Shown piece by piece: positions 8,530-17,534 of a stretch of DNA of 49,301 nt. The notes beneath the pieces were generated by a model. The model did no database searches, was not told the origin of the DNA, and saw only the letters and a list, made by a program, of their open reading frames with translations. Both the position numbers and the translations under genes were made by a program. Positions within the stretch are counted from its first letter, which is position 1, and each line of letters begins with the position of its first letter. The DNA comes from Deltaproteobacteria bacterium (lineage in GTDB: Bacteria; Myxococcota_A; Polyangia; Polyangiales; JADJMO01), in contig JACPFM010000099.1 in assembly GCA_016182965.1 (NCBI GenBank), positions 1 to 49,301 of the forward strand, read 5' to 3'.

Positions 8530-9708
8530 CTAGACGAGCGAGTCGACCGCCTCGCGCAGACGATCGAGCCCGACGACGAGGCGCTCGGGCGACACGGCGC
8601 TGTAGCAGAGCCGCGCGCAGCTCGCGTAGTCGGCGCCGAAGCCCGCTCCGGGCGCGACGATCACGCCGCGATCGATCGCCGCTTCGAGCAGGACGCGCGG
8701 CGGTCGACCGCGGAGCACGCGCGCGAAGTCGACGAACAGGTAGGTGCCGCCCTCGGGCACCGCGAAGTCGACCGGTAGATCGCGGAGGCGCGCCACGGCG
8801 ACGTCGCGCGCCTCGCGGTAGCGCGCGCGGGCGTCGTCGACCCAGCGCGGCCCCGCTTCGAGCGCGGCGAGCGCGGCGCGCTGCGTGATCACCGGCACGT
8901 TGAAGATGGTGTGCGTGGACACGCGGCGCGCCCCCACGACGACCTCGGGCGGGGCGACCAGGTAGCCGATGCGCGCGCCGGCGAGCGCGTGGCTCTTCGA
9001 GAGAGAGTAGGCGGTGATCGTCCGCGCGCGCATGCCGTCGAGGGTCGCCATCGAGACGTGCGGCGCGTCGAACGCGTGATCGGCGTACACCTCGTCGGCG
9101 ATCACCCACAGGTCGTGCTCGCGCGCGAACGCCGCGATCTGCGCGAGCTGCGCGCGCGAGAGGATCTTGCCGTCGGGGTTGTTGGGCGTGATCAGGTAGA
9201 GCGCGCGCGTGCGCGGCGTCAGGCGCGCGCGGAACGGCTCCGCCGCGTCGAGGCTCGGATCGGCGTACAGCCGATCGGTGAGCGGCACCTCGACCACGCG
9301 CGCGCCGCACGTGGCCAGGACCCCGGGCGAAAGCGGCCAGTAGGGCGCCGCCAGCAGCACCTCGTCGCCCTCATCGAGGATGGTGCGCGCCGCGCAGAAG
9401 ATCGCGTGCGTGCCGCCGCAGCCGACGAGGACCTCGCGCTCCGGATCGACGTCGGCGATCCCGCGCACCGATCCGAGCCACCGCGCGATGGCCGAGCGCA
9501 AGGAGCCGAGCGCGACGGTGGAGCCGTACCGGTAGAGCGCCGGATCGGCCGAGCCATCGGAGGTGAAGCGCGCCTCCGGCGGCGGGTCGACCGCCGTGTC
9601 GCCGATCTGGAGCGGGACGAGATCGCCGCCGCGCGCCTCGATGCGCTGCTGCAGCTCGGCGAACATGCCGGGGCGGATGGCGTTCACGGTCGTGGAGAGC
9701 GACGGCAT
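8530..9708 (-). CDS. Class I/II PLP-dependent aminotransferase
   Basis: 392 residues with a fold-type I layout: a substrate-loop region QIGDTAVDPPP (34-44), TPNNPDG (174-180), DEVYAD (205-210), and SLSKSHALAGARIGY with the PLP lysine at Lys238. It should catalyse amino transfer between an amino acid and a 2-oxo acid in the cytoplasm. The region LCYSAVSP near the C-terminus replaces the more usual carboxylate-binding R-[IL]-[SC]-F stretch but keeps an Arg just before it. Substrate cannot be told from the sequence; aspartate/LL-DAP-like or alanine-type are possible. It appears to be a single-gene unit, convergent with the cNMP-like gene and divergent from the YkgJ-like gene. Confidence 0.9.
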   Translation of the reverse strand: MPSLSTTVNAIRPGMFAELQQRIEARGGDLVPLQIGDTAVDPPPEARFTSDGSADPALYRYGSTVALGSLRSAIARWLGSVRGIADVDPEREVLVGCGGTHAIFCAARTILDEGDEVLLAAPYWPLSPGVLATCGARVVEVPLTDRLYADPSLDAAEPFRARLTPRTRALYLITPNNPDGKILSRAQLAQIAAFAREHDLWVIADEVYADHAFDAPHVSMATLDGMRARTITAYSLSKSHALAGARIGYLVAPPEVVVGARRVSTHTIFNVPVITQRAALAALEAGPRWVDDARARYREARDVAVARLRDLPVDFAVPEGGTYLFVDFARVLRGRPPRVLLEAAIDRGVIVAPGAGFGADYASCARLCYSAVSPERLVVGLDRLREAVDSLV

Positions 9709-9783
9709 GCCCCGAGCCTAGCCGTGCGCGCGCGCGTGCACACGGCGGACGCGGAGGCCCTGCCGTGATAGGGCAGCGGGCGA

Positions 9784-10119
9784 ATGGCGAAGGTCGTGTA
9801 CGACTGCGAGACGTGCGGTGCGTGCTGCTACAACCCGAACGACAACCGCGAGCTCGAGTACATCGACTACGTCGAGATCGAGGCGACCGATCGCATCATG
9901 CGCAAGCCGGAGCTCGTGCGGCGCCTCGTCGTCCTCGACAAGGACCTGCTGCCGCACATGCGCCTCGACCATCATCATCGCTGCGTGGCGCTCACCGGGC
10001 GCCTCGGCGTGAAGGTCGGGTGCTCGATCTACCACGATCGACCGAGCATCTGCCGTCGCTTCAAGGCGGGCAGCGCCAAGTGCCGCGAGCTGCGCAAGGA
10101 GCGCGGCGTCGATCGATAG
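9784..10119 (+). CDS. YkgJ-family CxxCxxCC cysteine-cluster protein
   Basis: 111 residues. The N-terminus has CETCGACC (Cys8, 11, 14, 15), and two more cysteines occur in CSIYHDRPSICRRFKAGSAKC. This fits the YkgJ/UPF0153 family, predicted to bind a metal (zinc or Fe-S). There is no signal peptide. The role is unknown; family members are often linked to metal-dependent modification or processing. It is divergent from the aminotransferase gene. A 14-bp tandem array lies downstream. Confidence 0.85.
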   Translation: MAKVVYDCETCGACCYNPNDNRELEYIDYVEIEATDRIMRKPELVRRLVVLDKDLLPHMRLDHHHRCVALTGRLGVKVGCSIYHDRPSICRRFKAGSAKCRELRKERGVDR

Positions 10120-10152
10120 GCGGCCTCGGCCGATGTCCGCGGCGCCGAGCGT

Positions 10153-10208
10153 GCTGCGCACGGCGAGCTGCGCACGGCGAGCTGCGCACGGCGTGCTGCG
10201 CACGGCGT
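10153..10208. repeat. Four tandem copies of a 14-bp unit
   Basis: GCTGCGCACGGCG followed by A, A, T, T: copies start at 10153, 10167, 10181 and 10195. Each holds the palindrome TGCGCA. The array lies between the YkgJ-like gene and the small lipoprotein gene, about 94 bp before the latter's start. Confidence 0.85.
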
Positions 10209-10301
10209 GCTCGAGGCCGCGGCCGTCGCCTCCGCGCGGACGTGACGAAGGGCACCGTCGTTGCAACGACCTCCTGGATCCTCGTATCAGGAGGGGAGCC
10301 C

Positions 10302-10718
10302 ATGAAGACCACGATCGCGGCGATCGCCGCGTGCCTCGCGTTCGGCGGGCTGAGCGCTTGCGAGCGCGGAGATCAGGCGCCGAGAAACATCGGCGGCGGC
10401 CCGCCGCCACAGGAGTCCCAGGCGTACACCGAACAGGTGACGGAGAAGGACATCATCGGGGATCGCGGCGTCTTGAAGCTGGAGAACGCCGGGATGGGAA
10501 CCGGGCCGGCGAGCGCACCATACGCCCACGCCACGGCGAGTGACGTGACCGGCGCCCAGCACGTCTACCAGGGCAAGAACGCCGACACCTTCCGTCTGCG
10601 CGAGGAGCCGCCGACGGCGATCGGCGGCGGGCCCAAGAGCGGGAGCGCCGAGGGCGAGAGCCAGGGCGCGCAGGGCGAGGACGTCCAGAGCGAAGGCGCG
10701 CACGACGGCGGGAAGTAG
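10302..10718 (+). CDS. Small hypothetical lipoprotein
   Basis: 138 residues from ATG 10302, preceded by a strong SD (GGAGGGGAG). The signal peptide is MKTTIAAIAACLAFGGLSAC, a lipobox with Cys20. The mature chain is polar and glycine-rich with GGGPPPQ and a charged Gly/Glu/Ser tail (SAEGESQGAQGEDVQSEG), so it is probably mostly disordered. No family was recognised. It should be membrane-anchored in the periplasm or on the outer membrane. It is convergent with the glycosyltransferase gene that ends at 10806. Confidence 0.75.
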   Translation: MKTTIAAIAACLAFGGLSACERGDQAPRNIGGGPPPQESQAYTEQVTEKDIIGDRGVLKLENAGMGTGPASAPYAHATASDVTGAQHVYQGKNADTFRLREEPPTAIGGGPKSGSAEGESQGAQGEDVQSEGAHDGGK

Positions 10719-10805
10719 CCCGCCGCGAGGAGACGGCGTCGACCGAGGGATCGATCGGCGCCGTGCGCGGCGCCATGGACCGTCGTGCTCGAGGCTTGCT
10801 GGGCG

Positions 10806-12266
10806 TTACGCGCGGAGCGAGCCGTGCAGCTCGTGACGATCGGGCGCGCGTCGGCCGATCCCGGCGGCGAGCAGCGCGAACGCCGGTGTCGCCACCAGGT
10901 GATAGCGGTCCTCGCCGAAGAAGATCGCGTGCGTCGCCAGCGTGGTCAGGATCAGCGCCGCGACGCCGAGCTCGGCCCCGGTGCGACGCGGCGCGCCGGG
11001 GAGCGGCACGAAGGGCAGCACGCACGCGATCACGGCGAGCGGCCAGACGCTCGGCTCGCGGGGATCGAGGCAGCGCGTCGCCAGCGCGAGCACGGCGAGC
11101 AGGAGCGCCGTCTGCGTCACCCACGCGCGCCGGTTGGTCCGGTGCGGGCGCGACCAGCCGATCGCGGCGAGCGCCGCGGCGAAGACCAGCGCGTGCTGCG
11201 CGGCGGTGAGCCCCTTGCCGATCGCGACGTGCGTCGCCGCCGAGACGAGATCCGGTCTCGCCTCGCGCAGGTAGTTGATGGGGAACCACTCGGCGTCGAG
11301 CGTGTAGTGGAGCTTCGCGGGGACGAGGGACAGCCAGCGGCCGAGATCGCGACGGATCGTCGCCACGCCATAGCGGGACCAGCAGCGATCCTGCGCGACC
11401 TGCCCGCCCTCGTCGCAGGTGGGGCCGCCCTTCGGGGTGTTGCCGACGAGGAACTCGAACTTGCCCGTCGCGCCCGGCGCGCTGCCGATCACCAGGTTCC
11501 ACCCGGCGTTGGTGGAGACGAACGCGCACGCGTCCATCACGCGGCAGTTCCGCCAGGTCCACGGCGCGACGGTCGCGAGGGCGACCGCGCCGACGACGAC
11601 CGCGCGCGAGGTGGTGCGCACGAGCGTCGACGAGGCGCGGCGGCGAAGCTCGTCGAAGGGGCGCCCTCCGGCCGCGAGCAGCCCGAGGAACGGCGCCATG
11701 AGGATCGCGTTCGGTCGCACCAGCGTCGCGAGCCCGAGCGCGACGCCCGCGCCGATCCACGCCGAGACGCGCTCTTCGAGCGCGAGCAGCACCGAGAGCA
11801 GCGTCAGCGTCGCCGCGAGCGGCTCGGTCATCAGCGCGCCGGAGTACAGGACGAGGCCGGGGTGCAGCGCGACGAGCAGGCCGGCGACGAGCGCGCGCCG
11901 CTCGCTCTCGAACGCGCGCAGCGCGAGGCGGTGCACGATCGCCGCGAGCGCCGCGCCGGTCAGCGCGTTGGCGAGCGCGGCGACCATCGTGCCGTCGCCG
12001 AGCACCCGGTAGAACAGCGCGAGGAAGCCGGAGTAGCCGACCGGGTAGTGCGCCCACGGCTGCCACACGACGCGCTCGACGCCGCCGGCGCCGGCGATCA
12101 CCAGGTCCTCGCTGTAGCCGAGCCCGGCGGCGATCCGGCGCGCGCCGAGGTCGTAGTAGAACCCGTCCCACACCGGCTCGGCGTGCGCGTGGATCGTCAC
12201 CGCGAGCCGCGCGACGAGCGCGATCACGGCGACGTCCGCGGTGCTCTCGAGGCGCGCGCGGCTCAT
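10806..12266 (-). CDS. GT-C membrane glycosyltransferase (ArnT/GT39-like)
   Basis: 486 residues, polytopic. The first loop has the acidic GT-C pattern (EPVWDGFYYDLGARRIAAG), followed by HYPVGYSGFLALFYRVLGDG and then many hydrophobic helices with LVRPNAILMAPFLGLL. Family members transfer a sugar from a polyprenyl-phosphate donor to lipid or protein at the periplasmic face. The start ATG 12266 lies 6 bp after the MinD-fusion stop; a GTG at 12275 overlapping that stop is the alternative. Tight spacing implies translational coupling. Donor and acceptor are unknown. Confidence 0.8.
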   Translation of the reverse strand: MSRARLESTADVAVIALVARLAVTIHAHAEPVWDGFYYDLGARRIAAGLGYSEDLVIAGAGGVERVVWQPWAHYPVGYSGFLALFYRVLGDGTMVAALANALTGAALAAIVHRLALRAFESERRALVAGLLVALHPGLVLYSGALMTEPLAATLTLLSVLLALEERVSAWIGAGVALGLATLVRPNAILMAPFLGLLAAGGRPFDELRRRASSTLVRTTSRAVVVGAVALATVAPWTWRNCRVMDACAFVSTNAGWNLVIGSAPGATGKFEFLVGNTPKGGPTCDEGGQVAQDRCWSRYGVATIRRDLGRWLSLVPAKLHYTLDAEWFPINYLREARPDLVSAATHVAIGKGLTAAQHALVFAAALAAIGWSRPHRTNRRAWVTQTALLLAVLALATRCLDPREPSVWPLAVIACVLPFVPLPGAPRRTGAELGVAALILTTLATHAIFFGEDRYHLVATPAFALLAAGIGRRAPDRHELHGSLRA

Positions 12267-12271
12267 CGAGG

Positions 12272-13891
12272 TCACCCGCGGAGCTCGAGGAGCTCCCTCG
12301 CGCGGCGCAGGTACGTGCGCGCCACCTGCGCGTGATCGAGCCGCAGGAACTTCGCGAGCTCGACGAGGAAGCCCCGCACGTACACGAGCGGCGGCAGCTG
12401 ATCGAACGCCTCGTCCTCCACCGCGGCGAGGTGCGCCGCGGAGATCTTCGTCTTGCCGGCGATCTCCCGCAGATCGATGCCGCGCGACTCGCGAATGCGG
12501 CGCAGCAGCGCGCCGGTGAACTCGGTGTCGGGGCCGAGCTCGCGCGCGACCTGCGCCTGAAGCTCGCGCAGCTCGGCGGCGATGGCCTGATCGAGCGCGC
12601 GATCGGCCGGGGACGGCACCGGCGGCGACTCGTGATCGGGGAAGACCGAGACGTCGTAGGCGCGGCGACGCGGCGGATCGAGCAGGACGTCGTGGGCCTC
12701 GTCGAGCAGCGCGTGCTCGCGCGCGATCTCGTCGGGCGAGAACAGCGACACGGTCGGCAGGCCGTCCTCGGCCCAGATCTCCCGCTGCCGTTTGTGCGCG
12801 CGCCGCACCTCCTCTTCGCTCGCGCCGCGGGGGACGAGCAGGCGCTCGTAGTGGTTGGGCGTGGACGGGACGACGCCGCGCGCCTCGAGCTCGCGCGCCC
12901 GCTGCGGCAACACCGCGAGCAGCCGCCGCGCCACGCGCTCGAGCCCGCGGCCCGCCTTGGAGCTCGGGTTGTCGACGAGCAGCGGCCGCTGTCGACGGTT
13001 GGCGAGCCACACCGCGTCGTCGTGCTCCACCGACCCGAGCGGATCGAGCGTGAGCCCGAGGCGTCGCTGCGCGACCTGCGCCATCCACCCGCCGAGCTCG
13101 AGATCGGTCTTCACCCGCGTCTGGTTGACGACGAGTCGGGGACGGGTGCGCGCGAGGATCTGCGCGGCCACCTCGCCGAGCGCGGGCTCGACGCGCATGA
13201 GGTGTCGGACCACGTCGACGGGGAACGGGTAGCGCGGGAAGTCGCCGAGGATGCGATCGAGACCGCGCAGGCGGGTGCGGTCGGCGCGCAGCGCGCGGCG
13301 CAGCTCGCGCACCCAGCACGCGCGCACGAAGCGGTAGGTCGTCTCGATCGCGGCCGGCTCGGGGACGGTGACGAGCACGCCGACGTCGGCGGCGAGGAAC
13401 AGGTCCATCGTCGACGCGCCGGTGCCGGGGCCCACGTCGATGACCACGTCGTCGGCGGCCACCTCGCGCAGCTGCATGATCATGCGCGCCTTGCGCGCGC
13501 TCTTGAGGCCGCCGCTCTCGCCCGGATCGCTCGATGCGGTCAGCAGGCGCAGCCCCGCGACGTCGGTGAGCGCCAGCGAGCGGTCGAGGGACGCGTCGGC
13601 GGTCTCGGGGAGCGCTTGGATCGCGCCGCGATCGGCGCCGACCAGGAGGTGGAGGTTGGCGCCGGTCGGATCGGCGTCGACGAGCACGACCCGGCGGCCG
13701 AGCTGCGCGAGGTACACCGCGAGGCTCACCGCGACGAGCGACTTGCCGACGCCGCCCTTGCCGCCGCCGACCGAGATGACGCGCCGCCCGAGCGCCGGCA
13801 TGTCGATCGCCTCGGCACCACCGGGCGTCGGCAGCGAGGGCGGGATCGAGTCCCCCGGGAGCCACGAGGGCGGCGGGACGGAACCGGGCAT
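12272..13891 (-). CDS. MinD/ParA-like ATPase fused to a degenerate J domain and a RodZ-type HTH
   Basis: 539 residues with three modules. Residues 38-335 are a MinD/FlhG-type P-loop ATPase with deviant Walker A GGKGGVGKS (43-51), VDADPTGANLH (71-81) and IDVGPGTG (151-158). Residues 346-417 look like a J domain (HYERLLVPRGASEEEVRRAH ... LLDEAHDVLLDPPRRRAYD) but the HPD tripeptide needed for Hsp70 stimulation is absent. Residues 457-525 are a RodZ-type helix-turn-helix (RRIRESRGIDLREIAGKTKI, then YVRGFLVELAKFLRLD). No membrane segment is seen. It may be a positioning ATPase with a DNA- or MreB-contacting tail; this is inference. It is translationally coupled to the glycosyltransferase gene. Confidence 0.88.
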   Translation of the reverse strand: MPGSVPPPSWLPGDSIPPSLPTPGGAEAIDMPALGRRVISVGGGKGGVGKSLVAVSLAVYLAQLGRRVVLVDADPTGANLHLLVGADRGAIQALPETADASLDRSLALTDVAGLRLLTASSDPGESGGLKSARKARMIMQLREVAADDVVIDVGPGTGASTMDLFLAADVGVLVTVPEPAAIETTYRFVRACWVRELRRALRADRTRLRGLDRILGDFPRYPFPVDVVRHLMRVEPALGEVAAQILARTRPRLVVNQTRVKTDLELGGWMAQVAQRRLGLTLDPLGSVEHDDAVWLANRRQRPLLVDNPSSKAGRGLERVARRLLAVLPQRARELEARGVVPSTPNHYERLLVPRGASEEEVRRAHKRQREIWAEDGLPTVSLFSPDEIAREHALLDEAHDVLLDPPRRRAYDVSVFPDHESPPVPSPADRALDQAIAAELRELQAQVARELGPDTEFTGALLRRIRESRGIDLREIAGKTKISAAHLAAVEDEAFDQLPPLVYVRGFLVELAKFLRLDHAQVARTYLRRARELLELRG

Positions 13892-13957
13892 GGGCGGGTC
13901 TATACCATCACCCGGGCCGCGCTTCGCGAGCGTGGGCGCGGAGGAGATAGGGGCTTG

Positions 13958-14003
13958 GCGAGCGAGACGAGGAGCGCCAGGACCGGGAGGCGTCCTCGCT
14001 CGC
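13958..14003 (-). terminator. GC-rich hairpin downstream of the secreted hydrolase gene
   Basis: Arms GCGAGCGAG (13958-13966) and CTCGCTCGC (13995-14003) form a perfect 9-bp stem, with more complementarity inside the loop. It begins 44 nt after the hydrolase stop on the minus strand. There is no obvious U tract. Confidence 0.4.
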
Positions 14004-14046
14004 GCTCGTCACGAGGCGGCGCGCCGCGCGTGCGCTGGTCTCATGG

Positions 14047-17000
14047 TTACTTGCCGTACCGGATCACCTCGGTCTTCGTGTCGTACTTCGTGGTGAACCC
14101 GTCGGTGCTCATGGCCGCAGCGTCCTTAGTTGCCTCGACCTTGGCGTCCTCGGGGTAGCTGGCGATGGGCGCGACCTTGCCCCACGTCCTGGTCGTGCCG
14201 GCGCCTTCCATGGTGCACAGCGGCGCGGGGAGCAAGATGTCCTTGGCGTCGGCGCTTTCGGGCACCACGCTGCCGTCGACGGCTTTCGGGGGCGCGACGC
14301 TGCCGGACGCGACCGCCTTCACGATCTCGGCGTTCAGCTCGACCTTCCCCGTGAGCATGCCCTCGATCTGCTCTTCATCGAGCGACGGCAGACGGAGCAG
14401 GATGCGATCGACGAACGCGATACCGTCGTAGCCCACGTCGTAGTCGCCGAGCACGCCGGGGACACCCTTGCCGCCTGGGATCACGCCGGCAGCGGCGAGC
14501 CCGACGACGTCGACGGGCCCCGCCGGACCGTTGCCGCACGTGGCGTAACCTGGGGTCCCGGTGAGCGTGTCGTCGACGTATTCGTCGCCGTCGTTGTCGA
14601 TGCGGTCGCCGGTGATCTCCGGGACGCCCGCCACCAGGTTCGCCACGCGCGGCATGCGTACTTGCGGGCTCGCCGAGGGATCGAGCGTCGGGACCCCGTT
14701 GCCCTTGAGGACGGCGTGGAACCACGAGAGCAGCATGCGGGTCGAGGGCACCTCGATGAACGAGTTCCTGACCTCGACGTGGGCGCGATCGGACGTCGAC
14801 CAGCTGTAGTCGGCCCAGTTCGCGTTGGGCAGGCCCGCGGTGGCGTCGAGCGCGGTGCGCGAGCTCATGAACCCGGGGTTGAAGTGGAAACCCAGCTTCA
14901 GGGCCGTGCCGGCGGCGTCGAAGTTGTTCGCCCACTCGCCCGTCGCGGTGTAGCCCGCGCCGTTCGAGTAGTGGCCGTCGACGCCCGGCGCGCTCAGCAT
15001 CGCCTCCCAGCTGCTGGCAGGGCCGATGACGGCCGAGCCGTAGGCCATCGACTCGTTCCAGTCGCGCGGCCAGGTCAGCGGGTGCTGCCCCGGGATCTGC
15101 TGGAACGCGTCGAGGAACGAGTTGTAGGCGCCGTGCTCGTTCTTCGCGGTAAACAGGTAGTGGTGATACCGATACCACGCGTCGGGCAGATACCACGGCG
15201 CGTCGATCTCCACGCGGAGGTCGTTCGAGAACAACAGGGCCGCCCCCGCGGGAGGCGTCACGCTGTACGACGCCTCGGTCGCGGTGACGCTCAGGACGCC
15301 GAGGTCGACCTCCTTGTAATGGATGTACTTGCTGTCGGGGAGCGGCGTCTGCGGCAGCGCTGCGAGCGGCGCGTTCGGAAGCATGCCTTGCGAGAGGGCG
15401 ACGCCGCGCAGCAGCGTGCCGTTGGCGCGGCGCGGGAAGTCGTTGCCGCGGAAGGCCATGAACCGCGTGCGGTGCGGGCCGGTGCTGGTGGCGTAGCAGC
15501 CGGGGACCGTGCTCGAGTCGCTCAGGACGCAGCCGTTGATCGGGAAGGTCTTGGTCTCGTTGTACGCGTGTCGGGTCTGCGGAGCGAAGCACCCCGTGTT
15601 GCAGCCGGAAGAGCCCGTCGTCGGGTAGATCGACTCGTCGAGGAGCTCGTGCGCCGCGTCGGATCTCACCGAGGCGAGCGTCGCGGCAGGGATCGACGTG
15701 TTCTGCGGGTCGTTCAGGTACAGCTGCAGCGCCCGCGGGATCGTCGCGCCCTGGTGCGGCGAGTCGCCCGCCCACCAACCGGCGACGTCGGAGCAACCCT
15801 TCGGGAGGAAGACGTTCGAGCGCGGCCCGTTCGTCTCGTCGTCGTCGTTGTCGGGCGCGTAGGCGCCGGCCCTCCAGCGGCCGCTGCACCAGTTGGTGAG
15901 ACCGGCGCGGGCGACCTGCCCGCCGAGGCTGTAGCCGCCGAGCATGACGCCGCGGAAGTAGCAGGGGAACATGGCGCGCGTGCGCGTCGCGATGATGCGT
16001 GAGAGGGCCATCGACTGGTAGCCCTGCCCGTCGGTGTAGTCATCACGGTAGCCGGCGATCGAACGGATCGAGTCCGAACCGTTCATCATGACCGTCCAGA
16101 GGCTGTAGCCCTTCTGCATCATGTACGCGAAGGCGTTGTGGCCGTTCGCGAAGCAGCTCGGATCGTTATCGAACGTGCACGAGTACGACATCAACCAGGA
16201 GAAGCTCTTGGTGGTGAGCGCGTTCGCGGCGTCGAAGCCCTTGACGGCGATCACCGGGTAGGCGGTCATGCGGCCCATGCGGCGCGCCCACGTGCGGTCG
16301 TCCGGCGCGACCGCGTGCGGCGCGTCGTAGACGTTGAGCGTGTAGATGCCCGTGGTGGGGAGCACGAGGTCCGCGCGACCGGTGGCGAGGTTGGCGGTCG
16401 CGAGTGGCGCGGCGTCGACGAACGGCGCGCGGCGATACACCGACCACTCGTTGCCGGGCGTGCGCATCGACACCTTCGCCGGACGTCCCGAGACCGTGAC
16501 CACCTGCGAGACCGTGGAGAAGGGCGTGGAGATCTGCAAGGTGAAGCTCTTGGTCGCGCCCGAGAGCAGGCACCCCGACGTGGAGAGCGACGCGGAGTAC
16601 TCGCCGTCGGTGCCGGTGCGCACGCGGGCCGTGTCGACGACATCGATCCACTCGACGGCCTCGAACGGCCACGACGACGAGCCGTGGTTCACGACGACCG
16701 GCTGCTGGCAGGTGACCTGCAGCTCGACCAGGCGATCGACGGGGAGCTCACGCTCCTGGTAGACCGAGATGGGCGAGTAGTAGAGGTTCCCCGCCCATAC
16801 GAAGCCCTGCGTGCCGGGGGGCGCGGTCGCCACGAGGCAGTTCGCGCCGTCCCACGAGCCGAGGGCGCACGTCCCCGGTGTCGGCGTCGTGACGTAGAGG
16901 TTGTTCTCGTAGATGAAAGGGGTGCTCCCCGCGGGCGGAGTCGCGACGAAGCAGTTCGCACCGTCGTACCACGCGGGCGCCTGGCAGGTCGGTTGGAACA

Positions 17001-17184
17001 CGCCTGCCGCCTTGGCCTCCTGGTCCGACAACGACGCGTACGTGCGAACGGTTCCGTGGATGTGGAAGGGTTGGACGGAGCCCCCGAGACTCGGCGCCGG
17101 CTTCTTGGCGGAGGCGGGGGCGACGCCGGCGATCGAACATGCAGCGAAGGACAAGGCGGCGAGGCGCCTGAAGGTGAACCGCAT
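14047..17184 (-). CDS. Large secreted alpha/beta-hydrolase-like protein
   Basis: 1045 residues with a classical signal peptide (RRLAALSFAACSIAGVAPASA). The mature N-terminus has two related motifs, WYDGANCFVATPPAGSTPFI and SWDGANCLVATAPPGTQGFV, each leading into a NLY stretch, which looks like a duplicated carbohydrate-binding or adhesive module. The central part has the serine-hydrolase elbow GGYSLGGQ (nucleophile Ser419), so a lipase/esterase or peptidase is plausible; the Asp and His were not assigned. A later segment, DRIDNDGDEYVDD, resembles calcium-binding D-x-D-x-D loops. Many Cys suggest disulfides. It probably acts outside the cell. Family members were not recognised beyond the fold hint. 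SD GGGAG precedes the ATG. Confidence 0.7.
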   Translation of the reverse strand: MRFTFRRLAALSFAACSIAGVAPASAKKPAPSLGGSVQPFHIHGTVRTYASLSDQEAKAAGVFQPTCQAPAWYDGANCFVATPPAGSTPFIYENNLYVTTPTPGTCALGSWDGANCLVATAPPGTQGFVWAGNLYYSPISVYQERELPVDRLVELQVTCQQPVVVNHGSSSWPFEAVEWIDVVDTARVRTGTDGEYSASLSTSGCLLSGATKSFTLQISTPFSTVSQVVTVSGRPAKVSMRTPGNEWSVYRRAPFVDAAPLATANLATGRADLVLPTTGIYTLNVYDAPHAVAPDDRTWARRMGRMTAYPVIAVKGFDAANALTTKSFSWLMSYSCTFDNDPSCFANGHNAFAYMMQKGYSLWTVMMNGSDSIRSIAGYRDDYTDGQGYQSMALSRIIATRTRAMFPCYFRGVMLGGYSLGGQVARAGLTNWCSGRWRAGAYAPDNDDDETNGPRSNVFLPKGCSDVAGWWAGDSPHQGATIPRALQLYLNDPQNTSIPAATLASVRSDAAHELLDESIYPTTGSSGCNTGCFAPQTRHAYNETKTFPINGCVLSDSSTVPGCYATSTGPHRTRFMAFRGNDFPRRANGTLLRGVALSQGMLPNAPLAALPQTPLPDSKYIHYKEVDLGVLSVTATEASYSVTPPAGAALLFSNDLRVEIDAPWYLPDAWYRYHHYLFTAKNEHGAYNSFLDAFQQIPGQHPLTWPRDWNESMAYGSAVIGPASSWEAMLSAPGVDGHYSNGAGYTATGEWANNFDAAGTALKLGFHFNPGFMSSRTALDATAGLPNANWADYSWSTSDRAHVEVRNSFIEVPSTRMLLSWFHAVLKGNGVPTLDPSASPQVRMPRVANLVAGVPEITGDRIDNDGDEYVDDTLTGTPGYATCGNGPAGPVDVVGLAAAGVIPGGKGVPGVLGDYDVGYDGIAFVDRILLRLPSLDEEQIEGMLTGKVELNAEIVKAVASGSVAPPKAVDGSVVPESADAKDILLPAPLCTMEGAGTTRTWGKVAPIASYPEDAKVEATKDAAAMSTDGFTTKYDTKTEVIRYGK

Positions 17185-17534
17185 CTCACGTACTCCCGAG
17201 GACCTGGGTGAGTTCGCGCGTCCCGCCTCGGACCGCGCGATGGAATGCCGCCGCCCGGAGGCGGAGCGGTCGCGCCGCCGGCTGCAGCCCTCGTGCCATC
17301 CTCGCGAACGCGATCCGACGGCCTGCGGCGTGTCGACGACGTCCCGCGCAACGGTCCTGAACGGTTCAGTGAACGGTCCCGTGCCGATCCCCGCGCGAGG
17401 GGCCCGAGCGCGATTCCAGTTCTCGTCGACACGTGCGCCGCTGCGAGAGCGGCTCGGCGCGGATGCCGACGGGCGCTCCCCGCTCGAGCGCGAGCTGGAT
17501 CAGCGTTTGCGGCTCTGGTTCCTTCGGCCCCGCG
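17185..17534. other. 350-bp intergenic region upstream of the secreted hydrolase gene
   Basis: No credible ORF. It holds the hydrolase ribosome binding site next to 17184 and a cluster of AACGGT-type repeats at 17349-17378; nothing else stood out. Confidence 0.6.
17349..17378. promoter_or_regulatory. Putative operator: palindrome plus AACGGT direct repeats
   Basis: CTGAACGGTTCAG (17357-17369) is a perfect 6-bp inverted repeat around one G. AACGGT occurs three times, starting at about 17349, 17360 and 17372, so about one helical turn apart. It lies about 165-195 bp upstream of the hydrolase start. The regulator is unknown. Confidence 0.4.

Noticed and set aside
10806..13865. Apparent MinD-glycosyltransferase fusion
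   Set aside because: The glycosyltransferase frame is open upstream across the MinD gene but codes arginine-rich nonsense there; the true MinD protein is in another frame.
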